The position numbers and the translations under genes are program-made. From a bacterium (lineage in GTDB: Bacteria > Verrucomicrobiota > Verrucomicrobiae > Opitutales > Opitutaceae): a stretch of 33,874 nucleotides of DNA. Each line of letters starts with the position of its first letter. Within the stretch, counting starts at the first letter, position 1. The notes under the pieces were generated by a model. It did not search any database. It was not told the DNA's origin and was given only the letters and a program-made list of their open reading frames with translations. This document shows, piece by piece, positions 1-9,661 of the stretch. The stretch spans positions 1 through 33,874 of the forward strand of contig JAJXYI010000677.1 of the NCBI GenBank assembly GCA_021780625.1, written 5' to 3'.

Positions 1-830
<830 letters not shown>

Positions 831-834
831 GGCG

Positions 835-1860
835 TCAGCGGTTTGCCGACCGGTCGTAGCTGACGAGCTGCTGGAGCGTCAGCATGAGCCGGTCGAGGAT
901 GAAGCCGATGATGCCGATGGTGAAGACGGCGACCATGATCAGGGCGAGCGTCTGGCTGCTGCCGTTCTGGAACATGTCCCAGACGAATTTCCCGAGGCCT
1001 GGGTTTTGGGCGAGCATCTCGGCGGCGATCAGCACCATCCAACCCACGCTGAGGGAGAGGCGCAGGCCGGTGAAGATGTACGGCAGAGCGGAAGGCAGCA
1101 CGATCTTGCGCAGGCGCACCCACCAGGAGAGGCGGAGCACGCGGGCGACGTTGAGGTGGTCGGGATCGATCGAGCCGACGCCGATTGCGGTGTTTACGAG
1201 CGTGGGCCACAGGGAGCAGAGAGCGACGGTGATGGCGGAGCTCACGAAGGACTTGGCGAACAGCGGGTCCTTGGACGTATACAGGGCGCTCACGAGGATC
1301 ATCACGATTGGCAGCCAGGCGAGCGGCGAGACGGGGCGGAAGAGCTGGACGTAGGGATTGACGGTGTTGAAAAACCCCTTGCTCAAGCCGCAGAGGACGC
1401 CGATGGGAACGGCGATGAGCGACGCGAGCAGGAAGCCGGCGAAGACGGTTTCAAGGCTTGTGAGGATTTCGTCGAAATAGGTTGGGGCGCCGCTGTATTT
1501 GCGCGCGGGCCAGTGGCGGCCCGGGAACGCTTTTTCGTAGCGGACCCGGAGTTCGGCCTGACGGGCATAGAACGCCTTCTCGCGGCGGCGCTCGGCGTTG
1601 TGTTCGCGGACGAGCCCGACGGCCTGGTTCCAGACCTGGGTGGGGCCCGGGAGCGAACCGATGCTGGTGTGGATGTTGGCGGCGGCGGCGGACCAGAGGG
1701 CGAGGAAAACCAGGCCGCCGACCAGGGGGAGCCCGACCAGGCGTCCGAGTGCGGAGAACTGGGTGCGGGGTTCCTCGGCCCGGCACAGCCGGATGAGGGG
1801 GACGAGCACGGTGAGGCCGGTGGCTTCGCAGAAGGCAATGAGGCGGTTGAGGAGATTCAT
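835..1860 (-). CDS. nrtB: nitrate ABC transporter permease NrtB
   Basis: Inner-membrane permease of 341 residues (BPD_transp_1 fold). It has an N-terminal membrane segment (residues about 50-65), then a charged periplasmic stretch containing [20 protein letters not shown], and a core of about five further membrane helices. The EAA-type loop that contacts the ATPase is near [20 protein letters not shown]. This N-terminal extension with the FPGRHWPA stretch is typical of nitrate NrtB/NasE proteins and not of SsuC/TauC. An AAGGA sequence about 9 nt upstream of the ATG is one of the few convincing Shine-Dalgarno sites in the window. The gene sits 5 bp after nrtA and 4 bp before nrtD, so the three form one leftward operon. 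Confidence 0.9.
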   Translation of the reverse strand: MNLLNRLIAFCEATGLTVLVPLIRLCRAEEPRTQFSALGRLVGLPLVGGLVFLALWSAAAANIHTSIGSLPGPTQVWNQAVGLVREHNAERRREKAFYARQAELRVRYEKAFPGRHWPARKYSGAPTYFDEILTSLETVFAGFLLASLIAVPIGVLCGLSKGFFNTVNPYVQLFRPVSPLAWLPIVMILVSALYTSKDPLFAKSFVSSAITVALCSLWPTLVNTAIGVGSIDPDHLNVARVLRLSWWVRLRKIVLPSALPYIFTGLRLSLSVGWMVLIAAEMLAQNPGLGKFVWDMFQNGSSQTLALIMVAVFTIGIIGFILDRLMLTLQQLVSYDRSANR

Positions 1861-1865
1861 GGCAG

Positions 1866-3266
1866 TCAGTCCTTCAGCCCGATCTTAAACGAGCGCAGGT
1901 AGGCGTTGGGGTGGTGTGCGTCGTAGGTGATTCCGTCGATGAAGGCGTGGGTGGGCGGCTTGAAACCGTCGGTGACGGGGAGGTCGGAGGCCTTCATCCT
2001 GCCCTCGGCGATGAGCTGGGCCGCGGCCTTGCGGTAGATGCCGGGGCGATACACTTCCCGGGCGATCTTCAGGTACCAGGAGGCGGGCTCGGCCTTTGGA
2101 ATCTGGCCCCAGCGTCGCATCTGCGTGAGGAACCAGATGCAGTCGCTATAGTATGGATACGTGGCGTGATGGCGGAAGAAGACGTTGAAGTCGGGCATCG
2201 GGCGCGTGTCGCCCTTCCCGTATTCGAAGGTGCCGGTCATGCTGTTTGCGATCACTGCGGGGTCGGCGCCGACGTACTCGGGGCGGGACAGGATCTGGAC
2301 GGCCCTGCGGCGGTTGGCCTCGCTCGCGTCGAGCCACATTGCGGCGCGGATGAGGGCGCGGAGGATGGCGAGGTGGGTGTTGGGATACTTCCTGGCCCAG
2401 GCCTCGGTCACGCCGAAGACCTTCTCGGGATTGTTCTTCCAGATCTCGTAATCGGTGATGACCGGGACGCCGATGCCCTTGAAGACGGCCTGCTGGTTCC
2501 AGGGTTCGCCGACGCAGTAACCCTGGATGGTTCCCTGCTCGAGGGTGAAGGGCATCTGGGGGGGCGGGGTGACGGACAGAAGCACGTCGGCGTTGGTGGT
2601 GCCGGTGGTGTCTCCATTGATATAATACCCGGGGCTGATGCCGCCGGCGGCGAGCCAGTAGCGGAGGTAGTAATTGTGGGTGGAGACTGGGAACACCATG
2701 CCCATGCGCATGGGGGTGCCGGCGGCCAGGTCGCGGTCGACGACGGGCTTGAGCGCAGATGCCGGGATGGGGTGAGGCGGGTGGGGGACGTCGAGGGCGG
2801 GGTCGGCCGTCCTCATCTGGCGCCACACGTCGTTGGAGACCGTGATGGCGTTGCCGTTGAGGTCCATGCTGAAGGCGGTGATGATCCGTGCCCTGGTGCC
2901 GATCCCGATGGTCGCGCCGATTGGCTGACCGGCAAGCATCTGGGCGCCGTCGAGTTCGCCGCTGATCACGCGGTCGAGCAGGATCTTCCAATTGGCCTGG
3001 GCCTCGAGCGTGACGGAGAGGTACTCGTCATCGAAGAAACCCAGTTCCTTCGCAATGACGAGCGGTGCACAATCGGTGAGCTTGATGAAGCCGATTTTGA
3101 CTTCTGTCTTTTCGGGCGGCTGGGACGGGGGCGCATTCTGCGCGACGGCGGGAGCGGGCAGGACTGCGAGCGTGAACAGGACCGCGACTAGCGGGAGGAA
3201 TCGCGAGAGGACGGGGCGGGCGGCGCGGAGGAAGGCCGGGTGGGGCTGCGGTGAGGGATGCGACAT
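1866..3266 (-). CDS. nrtA: nitrate-binding periplasmic protein NrtA (CmpA/NrtA family)
   Basis: Substrate-binding protein of 466 residues that delivers nitrate (or nitrite) to NrtB. The N-terminus has a charged region, a hydrophobic stretch at residues about 24-40 and a likely signal-peptidase site at AVAQN (about 40-44), so it is exported. The mature part starts [19 protein letters not shown], then [28 protein letters not shown] and GYCVGEPWN, all family hallmarks of NrtA/CmpA. The length matches typical NrtA (about 440-480). The related CmpA binds bicarbonate; the nitrate assignment relies on family resemblance and on the adjacent Mo-cofactor genes. It lies 42 bp downstream of a second, non-exported paralogue in the same operon. 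Confidence 0.9.
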   Translation of the reverse strand: MSHPSPQPHPAFLRAARPVLSRFLPLVAVLFTLAVLPAPAVAQNAPPSQPPEKTEVKIGFIKLTDCAPLVIAKELGFFDDEYLSVTLEAQANWKILLDRVISGELDGAQMLAGQPIGATIGIGTRARIITAFSMDLNGNAITVSNDVWRQMRTADPALDVPHPPHPIPASALKPVVDRDLAAGTPMRMGMVFPVSTHNYYLRYWLAAGGISPGYYINGDTTGTTNADVLLSVTPPPQMPFTLEQGTIQGYCVGEPWNQQAVFKGIGVPVITDYEIWKNNPEKVFGVTEAWARKYPNTHLAILRALIRAAMWLDASEANRRRAVQILSRPEYVGADPAVIANSMTGTFEYGKGDTRPMPDFNVFFRHHATYPYYSDCIWFLTQMRRWGQIPKAEPASWYLKIAREVYRPGIYRKAAAQLIAEGRMKASDLPVTDGFKPPTHAFIDGITYDAHHPNAYLRSFKIGLKD

Positions 3267-3308
3267 GCGGCGGGCTTGGTTTGAAGGAGTTGGGAGAGAG
3301 GCGTGGGC

Positions 3309-4373
3309 TCAGTCGCCCGCAACGGGGTTGGGGCGGGCGACTGCTTCGGCGATCGCGAAGGTGCGTTCGAAGATGTCCGCGCGGAAGGTCGTCTCTATCA
3401 GGTCCTGGGGAACGGGGCGCGACTGAGGGATCAGTCCATGTCTTCTGAAGCCGTCGAGCAGCCATTGCGCCTTTTCGGCGGAGGGCTCGTGCATGGATGT
3501 CCTGTCGAAGGCCGCGGGGGAGTCAGGGTTCCCCTCGCCGAGGCCGAGCGCGACGACCTTGGCCGACAGGTTCAGGTATTCGCGTCGTGCCAGCATCGAT
3601 ACGAGTTCGGTCCTGAACTCGGGGCGTGCGCTGAGTTCGGCTCCAGCGGCCAGGGCGCGAAGGAGGGCGCGGTGCTCGCCGTCGCGGGCCTCGGCGAAAT
3701 CCTCGCGGACCATTAGGACCTTCTCAATGTGGCCTGGTGCGAGCGTGCGGCTGGTGGCGGGGCAGAACCCCACCTGTTCGCGCACGGCGAGCGCGTTCCA
3801 GGGTTCGCCCGAGCAATAGCCGTCGATCGTTCCGGCGTAGAGGTTTCTGAACAGGAGGGGAGGCGGCACGACCACGATGCGGTAATCCACGTCGGGCCGC
3901 AGACCGGCGGCCTTCAGCCAGTCGCCCAGGAGGATGCGGTGGGAGGAATGTTCGGAGACAACGCCCAGCACCAGCTGGCGTTCGCCGCGGGTGCGCCGCG
4001 CCTCCTCCTTCAACGTGGCCCCGTCGCGCACGCCGCGTCCGTGCAGGTCCATCGAAAGAGTGATCGCGTTGCCCTCCTCGCCGAGGGCGAAGGCGGTGAC
4101 GCAGGGGCAGGCGGGGCAGTGGATGCCGAGGCTGGTGCTGAGGACCATCGCCCCGAGGGCGTGCGCGGCATCGAGCTCGCGATAGATGACCTTGTCGCGG
4201 ATTGTCGCCCAGCCGAGTTCGCGTCGCAACTCGACGCGGACTCCCTCCTTGCGGAACAGGCCCATCTCGTGGGCGACGATGAGGGGGGCGGCGTCGGCGA
4301 GGGCGATGAAGCCGATGCGGAGCGCCGCGGCGGGAGCGGAGTGGGTGGAGAGACCTGTGAGCTTGGGAGGCAT
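3309..4373 (-). CDS. NrtA-like protein without signal peptide, probable cytosolic nitrate sensor (NasS-like)
   Basis: A 354-residue CmpA/NrtA-family protein. It shares with the next gene the blocks LRIGFIALADAAPLIVAHE, DKVIYRELDAAHAL, GNAITLSMDL and GYCSGEPWN. No hydrophobic leader is present: the product begins MPPKLTGLSTHSAPAAALRIGF, and the frame upstream of the ATG closes with a TAA only seven codons back, so no longer exported form is possible. Non-exported members of this family are the nitrate/nitrite sensors called NasS, which normally hold the ANTAR antiterminator NasT. No NasT gene is present here; the adjacent regulator is a divergent LysR protein. A cysteine cluster CPACPC (residues 86-91) is compatible with a cytosolic location. 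First gene of the leftward operon. A nitrate-sensing role is inference; NrtA-family membership is firm. Confidence 0.8.
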   Translation of the reverse strand: MPPKLTGLSTHSAPAAALRIGFIALADAAPLIVAHEMGLFRKEGVRVELRRELGWATIRDKVIYRELDAAHALGAMVLSTSLGIHCPACPCVTAFALGEEGNAITLSMDLHGRGVRDGATLKEEARRTRGERQLVLGVVSEHSSHRILLGDWLKAAGLRPDVDYRIVVVPPPLLFRNLYAGTIDGYCSGEPWNALAVREQVGFCPATSRTLAPGHIEKVLMVREDFAEARDGEHRALLRALAAGAELSARPEFRTELVSMLARREYLNLSAKVVALGLGEGNPDSPAAFDRTSMHEPSAEKAQWLLDGFRRHGLIPQSRPVPQDLIETTFRADIFERTFAIAEAVARPNPVAGD

Positions 4374-4514
4374 CGTGATCAGGGCTTGGCTTTAGCCTGT
4401 CGGATGCCAGTTCGGAGAGGTGGCTCGAAAAGTGCTTTGGAAAGATTCGTTCGAAATGAGAAAAACGATTCATCATCCAAAACACCGCGCGCATGGGGTT
4501 CGCGCACTGGAAGC
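4374..4514. promoter_or_regulatory. divergent promoter region of the nitrate operon and the LysR gene, with LysR-type site
   Basis: The 141-bp gap between the divergent starts at 4373 and 4515 is more AT-rich than its surroundings. It holds an interrupted dyad, ATGA-N10-TCAT at 4456-4473, which resembles the T-N11-A dyads bound by LysR-type regulators. A TTCGAA palindrome at 4450-4455 abuts it. A LysR regulator that autoregulates and controls the divergent operon from here would be the standard arrangement. No -35/-10 elements could be assigned with confidence. Confidence 0.45.
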
Positions 4515-5438
4515 ATGAGCGCGGTGATCGACAGTCGGCAGCTCCTCGCATTTGCCACGCTGGCCAGGCGTCGGAGCTTTACGAATACAGCGCGCGAGCT
4601 GTGCCTGACACAGTCGGCGGTGAGCCACGCGATCAAGACGCTCGAGCAGGACATGGGTGCGGAGCTTTTCGCCCGCGTGGGCAAGACGGTGCACCTCACC
4701 GAGGCCGGGGAGCGGCTGCTGGAGACGGCCGACGGCGTGCTGCGGGCGATGAAGGAGGCGCGCGACGGCGTCCGGGATCTCAAGCAGTGGGGGCACGGCC
4801 GTCTTCGCGTGGGCGCGAGCACGAGCCTCTGCCAGTACCTGCTTCCGACCGTGCTGCGCGAATTCAAGCAGAGTTTTCCCGCGTGCGAGCTGAGGGTGGA
4901 GCCGGGGGATGGGCCGAAGATGGCCGACATGCTGCGCTCGAACCAGGTCGACATCGCACTGATGCTCAAGCCTGCGCGCCACAACGAGCTGGTGTGCCGG
5001 AGGTTGTTCGACGACGAGCTCAAGCTGATTGTCTCGCCGCAGCATCGCTGGGCCGAGGCGACGTCGATCAACCGCGCCGAACTCGGCTCCGAGACGCTGA
5101 TCCTCTACAACAAGGGGAGCTACACGTTCTCGTTGATCGACGACTTTCTGCGTCGCGACAAAATCATACTCCAGAACTTCATCGAGCTCGGGAGCATGGA
5201 GGCGATCAAGGAACTCGTGAAGATCGGGCTGGGCGCGGGGATTTTCGCCCCTTGGATTGCGCGGAAGGAGCTTGAGGAACGCTCGCTTGTGGCGCGTTCG
5301 ATGGGTGCGCGCCGCCTGCCACGGAGCTGGGTGGTGGCGCACCTGAAGGGGCGGAGGCTGTCGCTGGCCGAGGAGACGTTCATCGGACTGTGCGAATCGG
5401 TGGCCGAGACGGCGATCGTGACGGGTCTGGTGGAGTAG
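4515..5438 (+). CDS. LysR-family transcriptional regulator
   Basis: A 307-residue LysR-type regulator. Residues 1-65 form the winged HTH: IDSRQLLAFATLARRRSFT, then ARELCLTQSAVSHAIKTLEQ and GAELFARVGKTVHLTEAGE. The rest is the two-lobed effector-binding domain, starting near GRLRVGASTSLCQYLLP. The start chosen is the ATG at 4515 because the HTH begins only seven residues later; the frame is open further upstream but that stretch is the antisense of the NasS-like gene. It is divergent from the nitrate operon and probably controls it. The inducer is not evident: it could be nitrate itself or a nitrogen-status metabolite. The stop lies 8 bp from the stop of the convergent mobA. Confidence 0.9.
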   Translation: MSAVIDSRQLLAFATLARRRSFTNTARELCLTQSAVSHAIKTLEQDMGAELFARVGKTVHLTEAGERLLETADGVLRAMKEARDGVRDLKQWGHGRLRVGASTSLCQYLLPTVLREFKQSFPACELRVEPGDGPKMADMLRSNQVDIALMLKPARHNELVCRRLFDDELKLIVSPQHRWAEATSINRAELGSETLILYNKGSYTFSLIDDFLRRDKIILQNFIELGSMEAIKELVKIGLGAGIFAPWIARKELEERSLVARSMGARRLPRSWVVAHLKGRRLSLAEETFIGLCESVAETAIVTGLVE

Positions 5439-5446
5439 TCGCGCGC

Positions 5447-6031
5447 CTAGGGCCTGGCGCCCCAGCGGTCCGAGTCCGCGGCGTCGTTGAGGTTTGCCGC
5501 GGAGGGGCGAAGCGTTGCCGGAAGATCGAGAATGGCGAGCAGGCCTGCGCGTCCGAGCTCCTCGCACAGCGCCTGCATCGACAGCGTGCGGGCGGCGATG
5601 CGTCGCGCGGCCGCGTCGAGGGCGGCCAGGGGATAGAGGGCGGCGAGCGGCTCGAAGTAGTTGCCGTTGCGATACACAGCGCCGCGAGCGGGCGTGGCTG
5701 CGGCCAGCAGCGGGGCGAACCACGCCGCGCCGGCGCCGGGCATGTCGATCGCCAGCAGCGCGGCGAGCGGACCCGCGCCGAGGCGGAGCCCGGCGTGCAG
5801 GCCGGAGAGCGGCCCGAGGTCCGCGTCGTCGTCCGGGATCGCCTCGAGCCCGGGCAGGGGAGGCTGATCGTGCTGGCGCGACGCGACGATGCGCGCGGCG
5901 CCGAGGCTGGAGAGCGTCCGGGCCTGGCGGCGCCACAGCGGCTCGCCGTCGATGAGGAGAATGGCCTTGTCCCGGCCCATCCGCGTGGACCGGCCTCCGG
6001 CAAGCAGGATGCCGAGCGAGAGGTCGTTCAT
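5447..6031 (-). CDS. mobA: molybdenum cofactor guanylyltransferase MobA
   Basis: MobA transfers GMP from GTP to Mo-molybdopterin, giving the guanine dinucleotide cofactor used by nitrate reductases and other DMSO-reductase-family enzymes; it is cytosolic. The 194-residue product begins MNDLSLGILLAGGRSTRMGR, with the nucleotide-binding LAGG-x-S/T-RMG-x-DK signature at residues 10-22 and the metal-ligand segment LAIDMP (93-98). The length fits MobA (about 190-215). The frame is open for 44 codons upstream, but that stretch is low-complexity and overlaps the MOSC gene. The ATG at 6029-6031 overlaps the MOSC stop codon (ATGA), which implies translational coupling. Confidence 0.88.
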   Translation of the reverse strand: MNDLSLGILLAGGRSTRMGRDKAILLIDGEPLWRRQARTLSSLGAARIVASRQHDQPPLPGLEAIPDDDADLGPLSGLHAGLRLGAGPLAALLAIDMPGAGAAWFAPLLAAATPARGAVYRNGNYFEPLAALYPLAALDAAARRIAARTLSMQALCEELGRAGLLAILDLPATLRPSAANLNDAADSDRWGARP

Positions 6032-6513
6032 TGGACGGCGACGACGGCTTCGCTGCGGAGGAAGCCGTCCGACAGGATCCGGCAGCGCAGCCCGCCTCGC
6101 CCCTTCATCCAGGCCTCTGCTCCGGGCGCGATGGCCTGGTCCATCCAGTAGCATGGGCGGCATTCCTCGGTGCCCTCCAACCCGACTCCCTGCAGCGTGA
6201 ACCGTTTGCCGACGAGCGACCCGAGGTCGGCGCCTGTGACGATCGCGTTGCGGCGAAGGGCTGCGGGCGTGACGGCGGATGCTCCGAGTTCCTCCTTCAG
6301 CTGGAGGAACACGTCCCAGGAGAACAGCGTGAGCTGGCCCTTGTAATCGGGCCTGTAGTCAAAAAAGCGATCGCCGCGCAGTCCGCGTCCGGCGATGCAC
6401 TCGACCTGGGGCACCTCGACCACGCACTCCTCGCCGGCCGGGCCGCCGTGGTGGCCGAAGTAGTTGTGGGCCGGAGACAGGTAAAGGTGGAGGATGCGGA
6501 GATCGGAGGACAT
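6028..6513 (-). CDS. MOSC domain-containing protein
   Basis: A stand-alone MOSC (molybdenum cofactor sulfurase C-terminal) protein of 161 residues. Recognisable blocks are AGRGLRGDRFFDY (residues 41-53), RRNAIVTGADL (87-97), LVGKRFTLQGVGLEG (100-114), ECRPC with the conserved cysteine (117-121) and GRGGLRCRIL (138-147). MOSC proteins bind Mo cofactor or carry sulfur for it; the exact reaction of this subfamily is not established. It overlaps mobA by 4 bp, which links it to Mo-cofactor maturation for the enzymes served by the nitrate operon to the left. No Shine-Dalgarno sequence is evident. Confidence 0.88.
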   Translation of the reverse strand: MSSDLRILHLYLSPAHNYFGHHGGPAGEECVVEVPQVECIAGRGLRGDRFFDYRPDYKGQLTLFSWDVFLQLKEELGASAVTPAALRRNAIVTGADLGSLVGKRFTLQGVGLEGTEECRPCYWMDQAIAPGAEAWMKGRGGLRCRILSDGFLRSEAVVAVQ

Positions 6514-6688
6514 GACAGGGAACGACTCAGTTCATCCAGAATTCGGCACCGGATTTGGTCAGAAAGCAACGCAGAGAACGAGGATCGCGGAGGCGAATCT
6601 CAGCTCGGGGGCTGAGGCCAGGGAGCCATCCGAGAGGTGTGCATTTCCTGCAATTTCCGCGCGTACGAGTGTCTGCGTGAGACTCGCT
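6514..6688. other. intergenic, weak hairpin after the GH3 gene
   Basis: A short gap between the 5' end of the MOSC gene and the 3' end of the GH3 gene. It contains a perfect 6-bp stem, CTCAGC at 6599-6604 and GCTGAG at 6611-6616, about 73 nt past the GH3 stop. No T-run follows, so termination is uncertain. Around 6567-6592 the sequence gcaacgcagagaacgagg faintly resembles one arm of the CACAGAG repeats seen near 19.2 and 21.9 kb. The promoter of the MOSC-mobA operon should also lie here. Confidence 0.35.
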
Positions 6689-8878
6689 TCAACCCGGGTT
6701 CGCGCGGGGCGCGGCGGTGGATTCGTCGAGCGTGGCGGTGGCGCGGATGTCGCGGGACGAGGCGCCGATGAGGATGTCGAAGCGGCCGTGATCCATCACC
6801 CAGCCCGAGATGACGGGATCGTAGTAGGAGAAGGCCTGACGCGGCAGCAGGAAGGTCAGTGTGCGGGTTTCCCCGCGTTTCAGGAAGACACGTTGAAATC
6901 CCTTCAACTCCTTTTCCGGACGGAACAGGCGGGGATGCTCCTCGTGCACGTAAAGTTCGGCGACCTCCGCGCCGTCGCGAGGGCCGGTGTTGGTGACATC
7001 GATCGTGATTTTTGCGACGGCATCGGGGTCGGTCGCGAGACGTTCGACATGGAGATTGGAGTAGGCAAACGTCGTGTACGAGAGGCCGAAGCCGAAGGGG
7101 AACAGCGGCTCGATGTGCTTCGTATCGAACCAACGGTACCCGACGAGCAGGCCTTCGTCGTAATGTTCGACTCCGTCCTTGCCTGGATACGCGCCGAGCG
7201 CGTGTGCGGGTGAATCGGAGAGCTTGCGCGGGAAGGTGCAGGGCAGCTTGCCGGAGGGATTGAAGTCGCCAAACAGGACGTGAGCCAGGGCGTTGCCGGC
7301 CTCGCTGCCGCCGTACCACGCTTCGACCACTGCAGGCACCCGGGACAGCCAGGCTTCGTCCATTGCCACGGGGGAGCCCGATACCAGCACGACGATCGTG
7401 TGGGGGTTTGCGGCGACGACGGCCCTGATCAGATCGTTCTGGCCCCAGGGAAGATCGAGCGATGCGCGGTCCATGCCCTCGCAATCGTAGGGGCGCTCAC
7501 GGATGAGCCCGCCGATCACGATTGCGACATCCGCGGCTTTCGCGGCGGCGAGGGCCTGGGCGATCATGGCCGGGGAGGTGCCGGTGGTGCTGCTGTAGCC
7601 GGGCGAAGTGATCACGTTGAGCGAGGTGCCGACGCGATGCAGGATGCCCTCGAGCGGACTCACCTCGTAAAGCGCCTTGATGCGCGCGCTATCGCCACCG
7701 TACGCCTGAAGGCGAGTGGCGTTCTCGCCGATGACGGCGATCGTGTGCAGCTTGGCTGCGTCGAGCGGGAGCGCGGCGCCGGAGTTTTTCAGCAGGACGA
7801 TGCCCTCCTCGGCGACGCGCAGGGCTGCGGCGCGGTGTTCCGGCGTGCAGATCGAACCGGGTTCGCGGGAGTCGAGGGCGCCGGTGGCGATCATCACGCG
7901 CAGGCTGCGGCGGACCTTGTCGTCGAGCAGCGACATCGGGTATTTGCCCGACAGGAGCCCCGCCTTGAAAGCGCCGGCCATGAAGAAACCGTCGTAGTCG
8001 CCGCGCTTGGTGCCCATTTCCACATCGAGGCCGCCGCGGACGGCGCCGTCGGTGTCGTGGACCGCGTGCCAGTCGGAAATGACGATGCCCTTGAAGCCCC
8101 AGTGTTTCTTAAGGATGCCGTTGAGGAGAGCGTCGTTTTCGCAGCAATACTGACCACGAAAGCGGTTGTAGGCGCCCATGACCGCCCAGACTCCGCCCTT
8201 CTGGACGGCGGCCTTGAAAGGCGGCAGGTAGATTTCGTGCAGGGTGCGCTCGTCCATCTCGACGTCGATCGAGCCACGCTGGGTTTCCTGATCATTTCCG
8301 ACAAAGTGTTTTACGCAGGAGGCGACGCCGTGGGACTGGACGGCGCGGATGTAGCCGACGGCCATGCGTCCGGCGAGATAGGGATCTTCGCCGAAGTATT
8401 CGGAGTTACGCCCGTTGATGGGGGTGCGCATAATGTTCACTCCGGGTCCGAGCATGATGTCCTTGCCGCGCATCCGGGCCTCCTCGCCGATGACGTTGCC
8501 GTAGGCGGTGGCGGCGTCGGGATCCCAGGTTGAGGCGAGATCGATGAGGACGGGCATACACATCACGTAATCGTCGTGGCGATTGGCGGGGTCGAAGGAA
8601 TCGCGCAGCACGTCCTCGCGCACGCCGTGGGGGCCGTCGTCCATCCAGCGCTCGGGGATTCCGAGCCGGGGGATGCCGGCGGTGCTGAAAGTCGAGGCGC
8701 CGTGGGTAAAGGCGAGCTTCTCGTCGAGGGTGAGGCGGCGCAGGAGGTCGTCGGCACGGGTTTCCAGGGGAAGCGCCGGATTGCGATAGGCGGGGAGGGC
8801 GGCGGTGGAGGCGCGTGCAAGGACGGCTGACAACAGGAGCGCGGACAACAGGGGGAAGCGGAGTCGGAGGAGGGGCAT
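6689..8878 (-). CDS. secreted glycoside hydrolase family 3 (beta-glucosidase/xylosidase-like)
   Basis: Exported beta-glycosidase of 729 residues. The signal peptide is MPLLRLRFPLLSALLLSAVL up to about residue 27. The GH3 N-terminal barrel follows, with MDDGPHGVRED (79-89), KHFVGNDQE (190-198) and the nucleophile region VISDWHAVHD with Asp269. A GH3 C-terminal domain (VLLKNSGAALPLD onward) and a fibronectin-III-like domain (VTNTGPRDGAEVAELYV) complete the usual architecture and length. The frame also has a TTG start 16 codons upstream, but the ATG at 8876-8878 places a clean signal peptide at the N-terminus. The substrate cannot be told from sequence; plant beta-glucans, xylans or glycosides are likely given the secreted esterase-like and GH28 genes elsewhere in the window. 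Confidence 0.9.
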   Translation of the reverse strand: MPLLRLRFPLLSALLLSAVLARASTAALPAYRNPALPLETRADDLLRRLTLDEKLAFTHGASTFSTAGIPRLGIPERWMDDGPHGVREDVLRDSFDPANRHDDYVMCMPVLIDLASTWDPDAATAYGNVIGEEARMRGKDIMLGPGVNIMRTPINGRNSEYFGEDPYLAGRMAVGYIRAVQSHGVASCVKHFVGNDQETQRGSIDVEMDERTLHEIYLPPFKAAVQKGGVWAVMGAYNRFRGQYCCENDALLNGILKKHWGFKGIVISDWHAVHDTDGAVRGGLDVEMGTKRGDYDGFFMAGAFKAGLLSGKYPMSLLDDKVRRSLRVMIATGALDSREPGSICTPEHRAAALRVAEEGIVLLKNSGAALPLDAAKLHTIAVIGENATRLQAYGGDSARIKALYEVSPLEGILHRVGTSLNVITSPGYSSTTGTSPAMIAQALAAAKAADVAIVIGGLIRERPYDCEGMDRASLDLPWGQNDLIRAVVAANPHTIVVLVSGSPVAMDEAWLSRVPAVVEAWYGGSEAGNALAHVLFGDFNPSGKLPCTFPRKLSDSPAHALGAYPGKDGVEHYDEGLLVGYRWFDTKHIEPLFPFGFGLSYTTFAYSNLHVERLATDPDAVAKITIDVTNTGPRDGAEVAELYVHEEHPRLFRPEKELKGFQRVFLKRGETRTLTFLLPRQAFSYYDPVISGWVMDHGRFDILIGASSRDIRATATLDESTAAPRANPG

Positions 8879-9661
8879 GGGAAGACAGTTCGGAGAGCCG
8901 CTGCACAAACCGGCAGCTCGAACCAATCCGCAAGGGCTCGAGGATTCACACGGTAGAGCGTTGACGGTTCGGATTATGGAGACCGTGGCTCGCGAGGCGG
9001 GGCCGGAGTGCAGGGAGGAAAAGAGGGGCGATCGTACCCGAATCCCCTCAAATTCGCCCTTGGATCCAATTCTGATTCATCGCTGAAGAAAAGAGTCCGG
9101 TTCGCGTCCCCACATTTATGCGACCATCTCCCTGACAAGTTCGACGACCCAGCCCCTGCCTCAAATCGGACAGCGGCCCGCGTCGGGGCTGCGTTCGAGC
9201 AATCCACAGCATCGTATTTCGCCCGGACTCCGGACTTCAATCCCAGGCCGATCCAACGCCAAAACAACCACGGTGCGAGTTCCCGTCGTGTGTTGTGATC
9301 GGGCTTTGAATGCCGATCGGCTCGCGCCCTCTTCGGGTGTGATTCCGGGTTTCGCCCCGCCTTTTTTGCCTGATGTCCGGTAAGCGCTGCGAGCGGCAGG
9401 CGGAAAGCCACTTCAAATCATGACTCAGCTTGGGGCAGACAGTTCGGTGGCGGCGTCGCTCACGGCGCGGGCAATTGCGCCTGTCGCTGGCTCGGCGCGG
9501 CAAATCTCGGGCGACATGGGCGCCGGATTCCGAATCCTTTTTGGGGTGGATAACATCGGAGGCCCCGGATGGGTGTCCGCGGCCTCCATTTTCCCGGCGT
9601 GCCGGCACTCCCGAGGGAAGAAAGGTGGCGCGTGGCGGGCGCCGTCCTGGATTTTGGCGGT
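8879..9661. other. 783-bp region without a credible gene; terminator-like hairpin at 9558-9587
   Basis: Short open frames exist on both strands (for example 9008-9298 and the leftward 8974-9411), but none has a recognisable domain, coding-like composition or conserved motif. Near the right end is a strong stem: GGAGGCC (9558-9564) pairs with GGCCTCC (9581-9587) and, after one mismatch, CGGA (9566-9569) pairs with TCCG (9576-9579) around a 6-nt loop. ATTTT follows on the plus strand. It lies about 75 nt past the stop of the leftward hydrolase gene and may end its transcript. Upstream DNA near 8879-9000 should hold the GH3 promoter, but no clear -35/-10 was seen. Confidence 0.4.

Noticed and set aside
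3266..3309. Treating the two adjacent NrtA-like genes as one frameshifted gene
   Set aside because: Each is a complete full-length family member with its own start and stop, and only one has a signal peptide.
6567..6592. Possible third CACAGAG-type arm near 6.57 kb
   Set aside because: Only loosely similar (cgcagagaac, gaggatcgcgg) and without an inverted partner nearby; could be chance or a decayed remnant.
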